Positions 43,264 through 52,361 of a stretch of 64,000 nt of DNA are shown here, piece after piece; the stretch's first letter is position 1; every line of letters begins with the position of its first letter. Made by a program: the position numbers and the translations under genes. Under the pieces are notes generated by a model that was not told the origin of the DNA, did not search any database, and saw nothing but the letters and a program-made list of their open reading frames with translations. The stretch comes from Kribbella antiqua (GTDB taxonomy: Bacteria; Actinomycetota; Actinomycetes; Propionibacteriales; Kribbellaceae), in assembly GCF_004345665.1 (NCBI RefSeq), contig NZ_SLWR01000019.1, positions 44,327-108,326 on the forward strand, read 5' to 3'.

Positions 43264-44895
43264 ATGGAGATGACCGCGTCAGGCTGGTGGCGGAACGCCG
43301 TCATCTACCAGGTCTATGTGCGTAGCTTCCAGGACTCCGACGGTGACGGTGTCGGCGACCTGGCCGGTGTCCGCGCCCGGCTCCCATACCTGCGCAGCCT
43401 CGGTGTCGACGGCATCTGGCTGAACCCGTTCTACCCCTCACCGCAGCACGATCACGGGTACGACGTCGCCGACTACCTGGCGGTGGACCCGGACTACGGC
43501 ACCCTCGACTCCTTCGACCACCTGATCCGTGACGCGCACCGGCTCGGCCTCAAGGTCCTCATCGACCTCGTCCCGAACCACTGCTCGACTTCCCATCCGT
43601 GGTTTGCCGAAGCGTTGGCTGCCGGGCCGGGGAGTCCGGAACGCTCGCGGTTTCATTTTGCCCAAGGCAACGGTTCGGAGCCGCCGAACAACTGGCGTTC
43701 GATCTTCGGCGGTTCCGCGTGGCAGCAGGTCGACGACGGCGAGTGGTACCTGCACAGCTTCGCGCCGGAGCAGGCCGACTTCAACTGGCGGCACCCCGAC
43801 GTCACGTCGTACTTCGAGCAAGTACTGCGGTTCTGGCTCGAGCGGGGCGTGGACGGTGTCCGGATCGACGTGGCCCACGGGCTGCACAAGGCCGACGGCC
43901 TGCCGGACCACGAGAACGCGATGGACGACGAGCTCACCGGCGACCCGCTCAACTCCCACGCCTGGAACCAGCCCGAGGTGCACGAGGTCTGGCGCCAATG
44001 GCGCAGCATCGCCGAGGAGTACACCGCGTTGACCGGTCGCGAGCGCGTGCTGATCGGCGAAGTCGGTGTCCTGGACGCCGAGCAACTCGCGCAGTACCAG
44101 CGCCCGGACGAACTGCACCAGACCTTCTACTTCGAGTTCCTCCGCGCCCAGTGGAACGACCAGACCTTGTACGACGTTGTCGACCGCGGCCTGGGTACGG
44201 TCGCCGGCCCGGCGTCGTCGGTTGCCTGGGTGCTGAACAACCACGACATGCCTCGGTCCGTGACCCGGTACGCCGGTGGTGCTCCGGGCATCGACACCGG
44301 TGACGTCGACCTCGGCACGATCCGGGCGCGGGCGGCTGCGCTGCTGATGCTGGCGCTGCCGGGTGCGGCGTACGTCTACCAGGGCGAGGAGCTCGGTCTG
44401 CCTGAGGTCACCGATCTCCCTGTCTCAGTGCTGGTCGACCCGATGTACCACCGCACTGGCGGCGTACGACGTGGTCGGGACGGCTGCCGGGTTCCGCTGC
44501 CTTGGACGGCTGCTGCGGATGGGCTGGGCTTCACGTCCGCTACGCCCTGGCTCCCTCAGCCTGACTGGTTCGCCGACCACGCGGTTGACCAGCAATTGAG
44601 CTCCGGCGAGTCGATGCTGCACCTCTACCGCGAGGCACTCGAGCTGCGGCGGCGGGTGCCGGCGCTGGCCTCGAGCGAATTCCACTGGCTGCAGACCGAG
44701 CCCGGCGTACTGGCGTTCACCCGGGGCGACGGCTTCTACTGCGTCGTCAACTGCTCCTCACGCGTCGTCGCCGCCCCGGTCGACGGTGAACTACTCCTCG
44801 CCAGCAACGACGAGGTCGGCGACAAGCTCCCTCCGAACAGCGCCGCCTGGTACCTGTCGGAGCTCCCCGCGGAAGCGTTCGGTGAAGCAGCATGA
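43264..44895 (+). CDS. GH13 alpha-glucosidase / oligo-1,6-glucosidase-like
   Basis: 543-residue cytoplasmic glycoside hydrolase of family 13. All signature regions are present: DLVPNHCS, GVRIDVAHG with nucleophile Asp202, IGEVG with acid/base Glu266, and NNHDMPR with Asp328. No signal peptide is seen, so it probably hydrolyses imported alpha-glucosides such as maltose, isomaltose or trehalose-related sugars. The ATG at 43264 has GAGAGG upstream; another ATG lies two codons later. It is not next to a matching transporter; the ABC importer at 50443-53689 seems to serve beta-glucosides. Confidence 0.9.
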   Translation: MEMTASGWWRNAVIYQVYVRSFQDSDGDGVGDLAGVRARLPYLRSLGVDGIWLNPFYPSPQHDHGYDVADYLAVDPDYGTLDSFDHLIRDAHRLGLKVLIDLVPNHCSTSHPWFAEALAAGPGSPERSRFHFAQGNGSEPPNNWRSIFGGSAWQQVDDGEWYLHSFAPEQADFNWRHPDVTSYFEQVLRFWLERGVDGVRIDVAHGLHKADGLPDHENAMDDELTGDPLNSHAWNQPEVHEVWRQWRSIAEEYTALTGRERVLIGEVGVLDAEQLAQYQRPDELHQTFYFEFLRAQWNDQTLYDVVDRGLGTVAGPASSVAWVLNNHDMPRSVTRYAGGAPGIDTGDVDLGTIRARAAALLMLALPGAAYVYQGEELGLPEVTDLPVSVLVDPMYHRTGGVRRGRDGCRVPLPWTAAADGLGFTSATPWLPQPDWFADHAVDQQLSSGESMLHLYREALELRRRVPALASSEFHWLQTEPGVLAFTRGDGFYCVVNCSSRVVAAPVDGELLLASNDEVGDKLPPNSAAWYLSELPAEAFGEAA

Positions 44896-45013
44896 GCCCC
44901 CGTCCGCGCTGCACCACACCCCCACAGACCGGCGGACCTGGCGTCTTGAGGCCCCCCTGTAACTCGGCGCCAGGTCTGCCGTTCCACCCGTCACCGAAAC
45001 GAGGAGGCGCACG

Positions 45014-45181
45014 ATGCGCCAGCTCCAGGTCACCAAGGTAAGCCGGACCGCAACCCAACGCCGCCGCGCCGCCCTCCTCACCGAGCAACCCCTGGATCCG
45101 CGAGACCCCGACATCCTCCGCGCCAAGCAACTCGCCCGCGAATCCGACCAGGCCACGACTCGCGACGATCCGAGCCTATGA
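45014..45181 (+). CDS. 55-residue basic small protein
   Basis: A short gene starting with ATG after a very good GAGGAGG site. It encodes a hydrophilic, Arg/Ala-rich protein (MRQLQVTKVSRTATQRRRAAL...PRDPDILRAKQLAR) with predicted helices and no membrane segment. Its stop overlaps the convergent permease stop by 6 bp. The clear ribosome site and GC-rich third positions support translation. I do not recognise it. It follows the glucosidase gene by 118 bp and could be independent of it. Confidence 0.55.
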   Translation: MRQLQVTKVSRTATQRRRAALLTEQPLDPRDPDILRAKQLARESDQATTRDDPSL

Positions 45182-45949
45182 GGTGGCGCCGGTGTAGCGG
45201 CGCAGGCCTAGGTGCCAGAGGAGCAGGGTTGCTGCGGTGAAGGCGGTGCCGAGGAGGACGGCAGCGAGCAGAGTGGTGAGGTCGGGGCCCTGGGTGAGGG
45301 TTTGGGCCGGCCAGGTGGTGATCGCGGCGACGGGGAAGGCGAACGTGAGCAGGCGCTGGAGCCAGCGGCCGTAGATGTCGACCGGATAGCGGCCGAGTTC
45401 CCAGGCGGCGCCGTACAACACTCCGAGGTTGAGGCGGGGAGCCCAGAAGGCCAGGGATGCGAGTCCGACCGAGGTCGCCCAGCCGATCAGCAGTCCAATG
45501 AGGGTGAGCAAGGCCCAGCCGGCCACGGCGAGCGGTGACGGGACGATGCCAAGCTCGTGGAGTCCGAGGATGACCACGCCGATGCCGAGGACGCTCTGCA
45601 CGAGGGCGAGAGGTGCGTGCCGGGTGCTCGTGGCGAGCAGCACGCTGGTCGCCGGCTGGAGCAGGTAGGTGTCGAGCCGGCCGTCGCGGATCTGCTGGGA
45701 GAGGTCGGCGAGGCTGGGGTCGAGGAAGGTCGCTCGAAGGCCGGTGATGAATGCGAAGGTGCCGATGAGGGCCAGCATCTGTCCCGCGGACCAGCCGGCG
45801 AGCAGGCCGGTCTGGGCGAAGATGATGCCGATGGCACCGATCGACGCGGCCAGCTCCACGACGGCGAGCAGCGCGTCGAAGAACAGATTGACGCGGTAGG
45901 CCAGGGACCGCCGCAGCGATAGCGAGAACGCCGTACAGAGCAGTCTCAT
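45176..45949 (-). CDS. ABC-2 type permease, second subunit
   Basis: 257-residue protein with six predicted membrane helices of the ABC-2 permease group sometimes called DUF990. RRSLAYRVNLFFDALLAVVELA and the DGRLDTYLLQPATSVL cytoplasmic element are typical. The ATG overlaps the stop of the upstream permease gene (ATGA). It would pair with the sister permease and ATPase to form an exporter, possibly for a drug, lipid or peptide. It is the last gene of a three-gene operon divergent from a MerR-type regulator. Confidence 0.88.
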   Translation of the reverse strand: MRLLCTAFSLSLRRSLAYRVNLFFDALLAVVELAASIGAIGIIFAQTGLLAGWSAGQMLALIGTFAFITGLRATFLDPSLADLSQQIRDGRLDTYLLQPATSVLLATSTRHAPLALVQSVLGIGVVILGLHELGIVPSPLAVAGWALLTLIGLLIGWATSVGLASLAFWAPRLNLGVLYGAAWELGRYPVDIYGRWLQRLLTFAFPVAAITTWPAQTLTQGPDLTTLLAAVLLGTAFTAATLLLWHLGLRRYTGATS

Positions 45950-46719
45950 CACGCCCCCACTGTGGTGTAGCGGCGTACGCCGAGACGCCACGCACCGACG
46001 GCGCAACAGCCCAGCGCGGCTGTCCACAACACCGAGATCGCATAACCCGCTGCTGCGTCGGCCGGTGTCAGGGCGCCGGTTGCCAGTTCGGCGGGGAAGC
46101 CGAGCATCGACCGGAAGGGCAGGAGCTGGGCGATGGTCCGAAGAGGATCGGGAAGCAGCGCGTTTGGTGCTGCGGAACCACCGAGCAGGAAGATCAGGGC
46201 ACCGCCGAAGGCGACAACGGCATGGACTCGCTCGGTCCAGAACGCAGCCATCGCCAGCGTCCAGACGAACAGGAAGCGCAAGACGGCTGCGAGAGCGAGG
46301 GCCGGCAAGGCGGCCAGCAGCGCCAGAGGTGCGAAGTGTACGCCGACGGTCAGTCCGACCAGCGTGATCAGCGGTAACCCGAGCACGAGCATCCAGAGGC
46401 GAATCGCCAGGTTCTCCCCAAGCGGGCCGATGACAGGCGGTTGCGGTCGCAGGAGCGCGGCGGCGACGTCACCGCTGTAGATCGCCTGCGCGAACGTGTG
46501 GTTTTCGAAGGACGCCGTCACCAGCGCCACGCAGATCACGGCGAGGTAGTAGCTGCCGACCTGCGCGCCTGCGCTAGGGACATGGAGCCAGACGAACAGC
46601 CCTAGCAGCGGGGCCACAGCTTGTCCGATCACCAGGGTGACAAGGAACCACCAGGCACCCGACCAACCGATGATCTGACGCCAGATCTCAAGGCGTATCA
46701 GTCGGAGGAGCCGGCTCAT
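45949..46719 (-). CDS. ABC-2 type permease, first subunit
   Basis: 256-residue membrane protein, about six helices, paralogous to the next permease in layout. SGDVAAALLRPQPPVIGPLGENLAIRL resembles the conserved cytoplasmic coupling element (SG.....LLRP) of this permease family. It overlaps the ATPase gene stop by ATGA. Two distinct half-transporter permeases with one ATPase is the common arrangement for this export family. Substrate unknown. Confidence 0.88.
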   Translation of the reverse strand: MSRLLRLIRLEIWRQIIGWSGAWWFLVTLVIGQAVAPLLGLFVWLHVPSAGAQVGSYYLAVICVALVTASFENHTFAQAIYSGDVAAALLRPQPPVIGPLGENLAIRLWMLVLGLPLITLVGLTVGVHFAPLALLAALPALALAAVLRFLFVWTLAMAAFWTERVHAVVAFGGALIFLLGGSAAPNALLPDPLRTIAQLLPFRSMLGFPAELATGALTPADAAAGYAISVLWTAALGCCAVGAWRLGVRRYTTVGA

Positions 46720-47693
46720 GAAGACCGCAGGTGCTGGTAGGCCTGGTTCATCACGTGCTCCAGCGATGGCTCCTCGACGGACAGGTCGGCGACGGCGTAG
46801 CGGGAGAGGATCCGGGCCGTGGCTGCCGGGACCTCATCCCGGAGGACGCGCAGGAGCCACTGATTCCCGTCGCGTTGCAGCACGTCGCCGTACTGCGCCA
46901 AATCGGGGCTGTCGTCGGTCACGGTCACCCGGATCAGCTTGGCCGGGGCGAAGAGCGCGCTGAGTTCGTCGCGACGGCCGTCGAAGGCGATCGCGCCGTC
47001 GTCGACCAGGATCAGTCGCGGACACAGCGATTCGACGTCGGCCATCGAATGGCTGGTCAGCAGCACGGTGGCACCGGTTTGGGCGGAGTACTCGGCGATG
47101 AAGGTTCTGATCACCTTGGCCGCGGAGATGTCCAGGCCGATCGTCGGCTCGTCGAGGAAGAGGATCTCCGGGCGGTAGACGAGCGCGAGTGCGAGCCCGG
47201 CCCGCATCCGTTCGCCGAGGCTGAGCGCGCGTACCTGCCGCTGGAGGATGCTGTCGAGGTCGAGGAGTGCGCTCAGTTCGGCCAGGTTGCGCCGGAATTG
47301 GGGCTCGGCGATGTCGTAGAGGACCTGTTGGTAGCGGAAGGAGTCCAGCACGGTGAGCTCCGGCGCGTCCCCGATCGGCTGACTTCCCCGGATGAGCGCG
47401 ATCTTGCGGAGGTAGTGGTTGTGCCGTCGCCAGGGGACTTCTCCCAGCACGCGAACCCGGCCGCTGGTCGGGTGCAGGATGCCGGCCAGGATCTTCATCG
47501 TGGTCGTCTTCCCGGCGCCGTTGCGGCCGAGGAATCCGACGACTTGGCCGGCCGCGATCTGGAAGCTGATGTCGTGGACGGCGTGGACATCGCGGTATTG
47601 CCGTCGTACGAGCGCTCGAGCGGCCGCGACGAGTCCGGTGTCGCGCACCGGGACGCGGTAGGTCATCGACAGTTCGGCCACGGTCACAGCCAT
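46716..47693 (-). CDS. ABC exporter ATPase
   Basis: 325-residue ATP-binding subunit. Walker A GRNGAGKTT, Q-loop in IRGSQP, signature LSLGERMRAGLALAL, Walker B EILFLDEPTIGLD and the H-loop in LLTSHSMAD are all present. A C-terminal extension of about 85 residues is typical of drug- and lipid-export ATPases. Two adjacent ATGs (47691-47693 and 47694-47696) are possible starts, and neither has a ribosome site, so translation may be leaderless. It is divergent from the double-MerR regulator, which probably controls it. Confidence 0.92.
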   Translation of the reverse strand: MAVTVAELSMTYRVPVRDTGLVAAARALVRRQYRDVHAVHDISFQIAAGQVVGFLGRNGAGKTTTMKILAGILHPTSGRVRVLGEVPWRRHNHYLRKIALIRGSQPIGDAPELTVLDSFRYQQVLYDIAEPQFRRNLAELSALLDLDSILQRQVRALSLGERMRAGLALALVYRPEILFLDEPTIGLDISAAKVIRTFIAEYSAQTGATVLLTSHSMADVESLCPRLILVDDGAIAFDGRRDELSALFAPAKLIRVTVTDDSPDLAQYGDVLQRDGNQWLLRVLRDEVPAATARILSRYAVADLSVEEPSLEHVMNQAYQHLRSS

Positions 47694-47707
47694 CATATTT
47701 AAAGTCT

Positions 47708-47723
47708 ATCGTTGATGTACGAT
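47708..47723. promoter_or_regulatory. ATCGT-N6-ACGAT dyad in the exporter/MerR promoter
   Basis: A 5-bp inverted repeat with six-base spacer in the most AT-rich stretch of this region (about 47695-47725), between the exporter ATPase and the regulator gene. MerR-type proteins bind dyads in elongated promoters, so this is a candidate operator. Confidence 0.4.
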
Positions 47724-47757
47724 TTGAGTGTTTGCTGCGGGACGGCGAGGAGGCGCA

Positions 47758-48531
47758 GTGCGGAAACCCTCAAGTGGCACGTCAAGGGCGATCAGAGGGG
47801 TCGCGCTCGCCCGGGAAGCCGGGATCTCGGTCCAGCAGGTGCGCAACTACGAGCAGGCGGGGTTGTTGCCGGCGGCAACCCGCTCCGCAGCGGGCTATCG
47901 GGAGTTCGACGAGTCACATCGGCAGGCCTTGGCAGCTGCTCGTGCGCTGGTCCGCGCGTACGGCTGGGACGATGCCGTGACGATCATGGCAGCGGTGCAT
48001 CGCGGTGACCTGAAGACTGCGGTGGCCCGCATCGACCATGCTCATGCCCAGCTCGACCGTGAGCGCGAACGCATTCAGCAGGCTCTGCACGCCTTCGAGG
48101 TCGTCGTCACGCATCCACTCGACGCCGACCCTCGAATGGCGGCCGCGCTCGCCCAGATGACGCGGCAGGGCACCCCGCTGCGGATCGGACAGCTCGCGGA
48201 CCTGTTGGGCGTTCGTACGTCGACATTGCGCTTCTGGGAGCAGGCCGGGCTAATCCGCCCGTCCCGCGAACGAACCACCAGTTACCGCGCGTACGACGTA
48301 CCGGCCGCAAGGGACGCCCACCTCGTACGGCTCCTGCGCGAAGGTAACTTCCCGATGGCGATCATCCGCGCGGCGCTGGACGAGATGCACTCCTCACCCG
48401 ATGGTCGCCCCGAACGAGTCGGTGCCGAACTCAACCGTCGCGATGCCGAGTTGCACGCACGCAGCCTGGCCCGATTGCGCGCCGACGCCACCCTCATCGC
48501 GTACGTGGACTGGATCGCGACACGACGGTGA
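47758..48531 (+). CDS. regulator with two MerR-type DNA-binding domains
   Basis: 257-residue transcription factor. The first MerR helix-turn-helix is at about residues 15-50 (VALAREAGISVQQVRNYEQAGLLP, GYREFDESH). A coiled region follows (AVARIDHAHAQLDRERERIQQAL). A second complete MerR domain lies at about 142-210 (LRIGQLADLLGVRTSTLRFWEQAGLI, SYRAYDVPAARD). Most MerR proteins have one such domain and an effector domain. The GTG start has GAGGAGGCG. It probably regulates the divergent exporter; the effector may be the exported compound. Confidence 0.85.
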   Translation: MRKPSSGTSRAIRGVALAREAGISVQQVRNYEQAGLLPAATRSAAGYREFDESHRQALAAARALVRAYGWDDAVTIMAAVHRGDLKTAVARIDHAHAQLDRERERIQQALHAFEVVVTHPLDADPRMAAALAQMTRQGTPLRIGQLADLLGVRTSTLRFWEQAGLIRPSRERTTSYRAYDVPAARDAHLVRLLREGNFPMAIIRAALDEMHSSPDGRPERVGAELNRRDAELHARSLARLRADATLIAYVDWIATRR

Positions 48532-48693
48532 TGTAGTTGACACGGCGAGGTTGCTGGTGTTGGTGGGGGTGGTGGTGCAAGATGTACGCAGTGTTCCTCA
48601 GAGCATGCTCTGGGGAGGACTGGTTCCGCCGGGATCGACGAGCGGGTGTTCGAGAACGCTGGGGAAGGCGCCCCTCGAGCACAGGAGGTCCCG

Positions 48694-49191
48694 GTGGCGA
48701 CGACTCGTGGCGTTCTGTACGTCCACACGGTGCCGTCAGCGTTGTGCCCGCATGTCGAGTGGGCCGCGGGCGGCGTACTCGGCGTGCCCGTGAAACTGGA
48801 CTGGACGCCGCAGCCCGCAGCTCAGGGCACCTACCGCGCTGAGCTGTCCTGGCAGGCCGAGGCAGGTACGGCGGCCAAGCTGGCATCAGCCCTGCGGGGA
48901 TGGCAGAAGCTCCGGTTCGAGGTGACCGAGGAGCCGAGTAACGGCGTGGAAGGTGAGCGGTACTCGTTCACCCCGGCCCTCGGCGTCTTCCACGCGACCA
49001 CCGGCGTGCACGGCGACATCATGGTGCCGGAGGAGCGCCTGAAGGCAGCAATGCTGAAGGCCGCCAGCGGCGAAGCCGACCTCACCGAGGAGGTCGAGCG
49101 CCTGCTCGGCCGCCCCTGGGACGACGAACTCGAGCCCTTCCGGTACGCCGGCGACGGCGCGCCCGTCCGCTGGCTCCACCAGGTGGTCTGA
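48694..49191 (+). CDS. DUF3145 family protein
   Basis: 165-residue cytoplasmic protein of the actinobacterial DUF3145 family. VLYVHTVPSALCPHVEWAAGGVLG at the start and RYSFTPALGVFHATTGVHGDIMVPEERL in the middle are characteristic. Function is unknown in the family. It is highly conserved in actinobacteria. The GTG start has AGGAGG upstream, which settles against upstream in-frame starts. It stands alone, ending before a strong hairpin at 49361-49388. Confidence 0.93.
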   Translation: MATTRGVLYVHTVPSALCPHVEWAAGGVLGVPVKLDWTPQPAAQGTYRAELSWQAEAGTAAKLASALRGWQKLRFEVTEEPSNGVEGERYSFTPALGVFHATTGVHGDIMVPEERLKAAMLKAASGEADLTEEVERLLGRPWDDELEPFRYAGDGAPVRWLHQVV

Positions 49192-49360
49192 AGGGCCAAC
49201 CTGAGAAGTTCAGAAGAAAGCCATGAAAGGTGCGGACTTCGCCGAACTTTTCGATGAGACTGAGCATCAGACTCTCCACCAGGGTGGGAGGAGCCGTGGC
49301 CGCTGGGCCACCGGGTGTCGGGACACCCCCGGTTGTCGCAAAACAGCGGCCGCACCACGT

Positions 49361-49388
49361 AGGGCGCGGACCTCAGGGTCCGCGCCCT
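49361..49388. terminator. bidirectional hairpin terminator
   Basis: A perfect 12-bp stem (agggcgcggacc / ggtccgcgccct) with the four-base loop TCAG. It lies between the convergent DUF3145 and LacI genes. The T-run is short on either side, as is usual in actinobacteria. Confidence 0.75.
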
Positions 49389-49397
49389 TCCCACGTC

Positions 49398-50405
49398 TTA
49401 CGTCGAGGCGCGTTGGATCAGGCGGGTGGGGAGGATGAGGGGGCTGGGGGTTTCACCGGACATCAGGGACTGGAGCATCCGGGCCATTTCGCGGCCCAGA
49501 GCCTGGATGGGCTGGTTGACGGTGGTGAGGGGAGGGGCCGTGTGCCGGGCGCTGGGGATGTCGTTGAAGCCGACGATGGCCACGTCGCCGGGGACGGATC
49601 GGCCGGCATCCGTGAGTACTCGCAAAGCGCCGATCGCCATCTGGTCGGAGGCGATGAAGACCGCGTCCAGGTCGGGGTGCTCGGACAGGAGCTCTGCCAT
49701 CGCGCGACTGCCGCCGTCCTCGCTGAAGTCGCCGTGGGCGACGCGGCCGGCATCGAGGCCAGCGACCGCGAGCGCCTCCTGGTAGCCCTTGAACCGCGCG
49801 GTGCCGGCGCCTTCGTCCATCCGGCCGGTGATGGTGGCGATCCTGGTCCGGCCTTTGTCGACCAGGTGTTCGGTCGCCAGTCGGGCACCGCCGCGGTTGT
49901 CGGCGTCAACGTAGAAGCGCGGCTCGAAGTTGACCGGGCGTCCCCCGAACACGACCGGTACGTCGGCCTTGTCGGCCAGCTCCGCGAGGGTGTCGCCATG
50001 GGTCGACATCATCATGACGCCATCGGCCTGCCGAGTCCGCAGCAGTTGCTCGAGCCGGGTCTGGCCGCGGGTCGAGGTCGCGAGCAGCAGCATCAGCTCG
50101 AGCTCGGTCTCCTCCAGCACCGAGTTGACCCCGACCACGACCTCGGCGAAGAACGGGTCGGCGAAGACCTGCGGGTTGTCGCTCGAGATCGCCAGTACGA
50201 CGGCGCCCGCCTGCTGAGTCGCGAGTGCGCGAGCCGTTGCGTTCGGCACGTATCCGAGATCGACGACGGCTCGCTGGACGGCTTCGCGCTTGGCCTTGCT
50301 GACGTGCGGGGCGTTGTTGATCACCCGGGACGCCGCCGACCGGGACACGCCGGCACGCTCGGCGACTTCGTCGAGCGTCACTTGCCGTCTGGAAATGTCT
50401 GTCAC
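49398..50405 (-). CDS. LacI-family regulator (CebR-like)
   Basis: 335-residue repressor. The N-terminal helix-turn-helix is VTLDEVAERAGVSRSAASRVINN, followed by a hinge (NATARALATQQA) and a periplasmic-binding-like sugar domain (VVFGGRPV, IASDQMAIGALRVL). Its gene lies downstream of, and on the same strand as, the sugar importer. Three sites close to the CebR consensus TGGGAGCGCTCCCA occur in the importer/cellulase promoter region, and CebR responds to cellobiose. A GTG start with AAGGA upstream is used. The CebR label is inferred from these sites. Confidence 0.9.
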   Translation of the reverse strand: MTDISRRQVTLDEVAERAGVSRSAASRVINNAPHVSKAKREAVQRAVVDLGYVPNATARALATQQAGAVVLAISSDNPQVFADPFFAEVVVGVNSVLEETELELMLLLATSTRGQTRLEQLLRTRQADGVMMMSTHGDTLAELADKADVPVVFGGRPVNFEPRFYVDADNRGGARLATEHLVDKGRTRIATITGRMDEGAGTARFKGYQEALAVAGLDAGRVAHGDFSEDGGSRAMAELLSEHPDLDAVFIASDQMAIGALRVLTDAGRSVPGDVAIVGFNDIPSARHTAPPLTTVNQPIQALGREMARMLQSLMSGETPSPLILPTRLIQRAST

Positions 50406-50442
50406 CGGCGCGTCCTTAGAGCTTGAGTGAATAGAGCGTAAA

Positions 50443-51267
50443 TCACGACCGAACGGCTCCGTCCATGATGCCGCTGATCAGCTGGCGGCCGAACAGCACG
50501 AACACCAGCAGCAACGGCACGATCGCGATCAGCGTGCCGGTGAACATCAGCGTGTAGTCGGTGTAGTACTGCGTGGCGAGCTGACTGAGCGAGAACTGCA
50601 CCGTCGGGTTGTCCGCGTCCAGCACGGCCAGCGGCCAGAGGAACTCGTTCCAGGTGCCCATGAAGGTGAACAGTCCCAGTACGGCGGCGCCCGGCCGGAG
50701 CGCCGGCGACACCACCCGGAGGAACAGGCCGAACGTCGTACAGCCGTCCAGGCGGGCGGCTTCGATCAGCTCATCCGGTACGGCGCGTTCGGCGTACTGG
50801 CGCATCAGGAAGACGCCGAACGCCGAGACCAGGAACGGGACGATAACGGCTTGCAGCTGGTTCTGCCAGCCGAGTTTCACCATCACCATGTAGAGCGGCA
50901 CGATGCCCATCTGCACCGGCACCATCATCGTCGCCAGCACCGCGAGGAGCAGCGCGCTGCGGCCGCGGAACCGCAACTTGGCGAAGGCGAATCCGGCCAG
51001 CGACGAGAAGAACACCACCGAGACTGTGACGGCGATCGATGCGATCGCTGAGTTCAGCATGCCGCGGGCGAAGTGTGCTTCCTCGGCCTCGGGGCCGAAC
51101 AATCGCTGGATGTTCTCGCCGAGGTTCCCGCCGGGGAGCAGCGGCGGTGGCATGTCGCCGATGACGTCGTTGGAGCGGGTGGCGACGACGAACAGCCAGT
51201 ACAGCGGGAACACCGACAGGATCAGGCTGACGAGCAGCGTGAGGTAGACCAATGGTTGCCGTCTCAC
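50443..51267 (-). CDS. sugar ABC importer permease, MalG/CebG type
   Basis: 274-residue inner permease with six helices. The EAA loop reads DELIEAARLDGCTTFGLFLRVVSPALRPG, which contacts the ATPase. The GTG start overlaps the upstream permease stop (GTGA). The importer lacks its own ATPase gene here, as in Streptomyces ceb operons, where a shared MsiK ATPase serves several systems. Cello-oligosaccharide import is inferred from the GH9 gene and operators. Confidence 0.93.
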   Translation of the reverse strand: MRRQPLVYLTLLVSLILSVFPLYWLFVVATRSNDVIGDMPPPLLPGGNLGENIQRLFGPEAEEAHFARGMLNSAIASIAVTVSVVFFSSLAGFAFAKLRFRGRSALLLAVLATMMVPVQMGIVPLYMVMVKLGWQNQLQAVIVPFLVSAFGVFLMRQYAERAVPDELIEAARLDGCTTFGLFLRVVSPALRPGAAVLGLFTFMGTWNEFLWPLAVLDADNPTVQFSLSQLATQYYTDYTLMFTGTLIAIVPLLLVFVLFGRQLISGIMDGAVRS

Positions 51268-52361
51268 TGGGTGCCTCCGCGGAGACGGCGGCCGATCAGC
51301 GCGTTGGCGACGCCGACGATGACGGTGAGCAGGAAGATCATCCAGGCGATCGCGGAGCCGTAGCCGTAGTCGAAGTTCTGGAAGCTCTGCTCGAACATGT
51401 ACATCGCGATGGTCTGGAACTGCCGGAGGCTTCCGCCGGACACGTCGCCCTGGCCGAACAGCAGCGGCTCGGTGAACAACTGCATCCCGCCGATTGTCGA
51501 CATTACTACGGTGAAGATCAGCGCGGGCCGGATCAGCGGCACGGTGATACTGCGGAACTGCCGGATCGCGCCGGCTCCGTCGATTTGCGCAGCCTCGTAG
51601 AGGTCCCGCGGGATGGCTTGGATCGCGGCCAGGTAGATGAGCGCGTTGTACCCGGTCCAGCGCCAGTTGACCATGCTCGCCACGGCGATCCAGGACGACG
51701 TCCTACTCGCCTGCCAGTCGATCGGGTCGATGCCGATCAGGCCGAGTATGCCGTTGACCAGGCCGGTGTCACGGCCGTAGAGCTGCCCGAACACGATCGC
51801 GACCGCAGCAACCGAGGTGACGATCGGAGCCAGCACGCCGAGGCGGAACAACAGCAGGGCCCGGATCGGCCGGTTCAGCAGCGCCGCGACGATCAATGCC
51901 AAAAGCAACTGCGGAACCGTCGCCAGCACGAACAACCCCAGCGTGTTCACCAACGCGTTCCAGAAGTCCGGATCCGCGAGCAGCCGCGAGTAGTTGTCCA
52001 GCCCGACAAAACCCGCATCCCCAGTCAAATCCCAAGCCCGCAACGAAACCCACGCCGTATAGACGAGCGGAAACAGCCCAAAGGCGGTGAACAACACAAA
52101 GAACGGAGCAATGAAAAGGTATGGCGACCCGTACAGGTCCAGTCGGCTCCAGAGCCCCCGCCGTCCGGCGGATAAGCCGCCTCCGGAACCTACCGTGCCA
52201 GTTCCGGCAGCGGCTCGCAGCCGCCCTCTGCCTCCTTGCCCTTCACCTCCCACAGCGTCGAGGCGGCTTGCCGCTCCGACGCTGCGGGTGCCGGGGGAGT
52301 CCGGCACCGGCTGGGTGTGCGCCCCGGACTGCTCGCCGGTCGCCTGCCCCGGGGCGCTCAC
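51264..52361 (-). CDS. sugar ABC importer permease, MalF/CebF type
   Basis: 365-residue permease with six helices after a long, probably disordered Gly/Arg/Ser-rich N-terminus of about 70 residues. That extension is unusual for the family. The EAA loop is RDLYEAAQIDGAGAIRQFRSITVPLIRP. The GTG start overlaps the binding-protein stop (GTGA), which supports the long N-terminus. It is co-transcribed with the binding protein and the second permease. Confidence 0.92.
   Translation of the reverse strand: MSAPGQATGEQSGAHTQPVPDSPGTRSVGAASRLDAVGGEGQGGRGRLRAAAGTGTVGSGGGLSAGRRGLWSRLDLYGSPYLFIAPFFVLFTAFGLFPLVYTAWVSLRAWDLTGDAGFVGLDNYSRLLADPDFWNALVNTLGLFVLATVPQLLLALIVAALLNRPIRALLLFRLGVLAPIVTSVAAVAIVFGQLYGRDTGLVNGILGLIGIDPIDWQASRTSSWIAVASMVNWRWTGYNALIYLAAIQAIPRDLYEAAQIDGAGAIRQFRSITVPLIRPALIFTVVMSTIGGMQLFTEPLLFGQGDVSGGSLRQFQTIAMYMFEQSFQNFDYGYGSAIAWMIFLLTVIVGVANALIGRRLRGGTQ

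Noticed and set aside
44892..45013. Frame starting at an ATG that overlaps the glucosidase stop
   Set aside because: The Pro/Arg/Cys-rich product looks non-coding, and the following GAGGAGG serves the other frame at 45014.
49223..49438. Possible 71-residue protein after DUF3145
   Set aside because: It runs through the strong hairpin and into the LacI gene, and its second half is Arg/Ser/Gly-rich without features.
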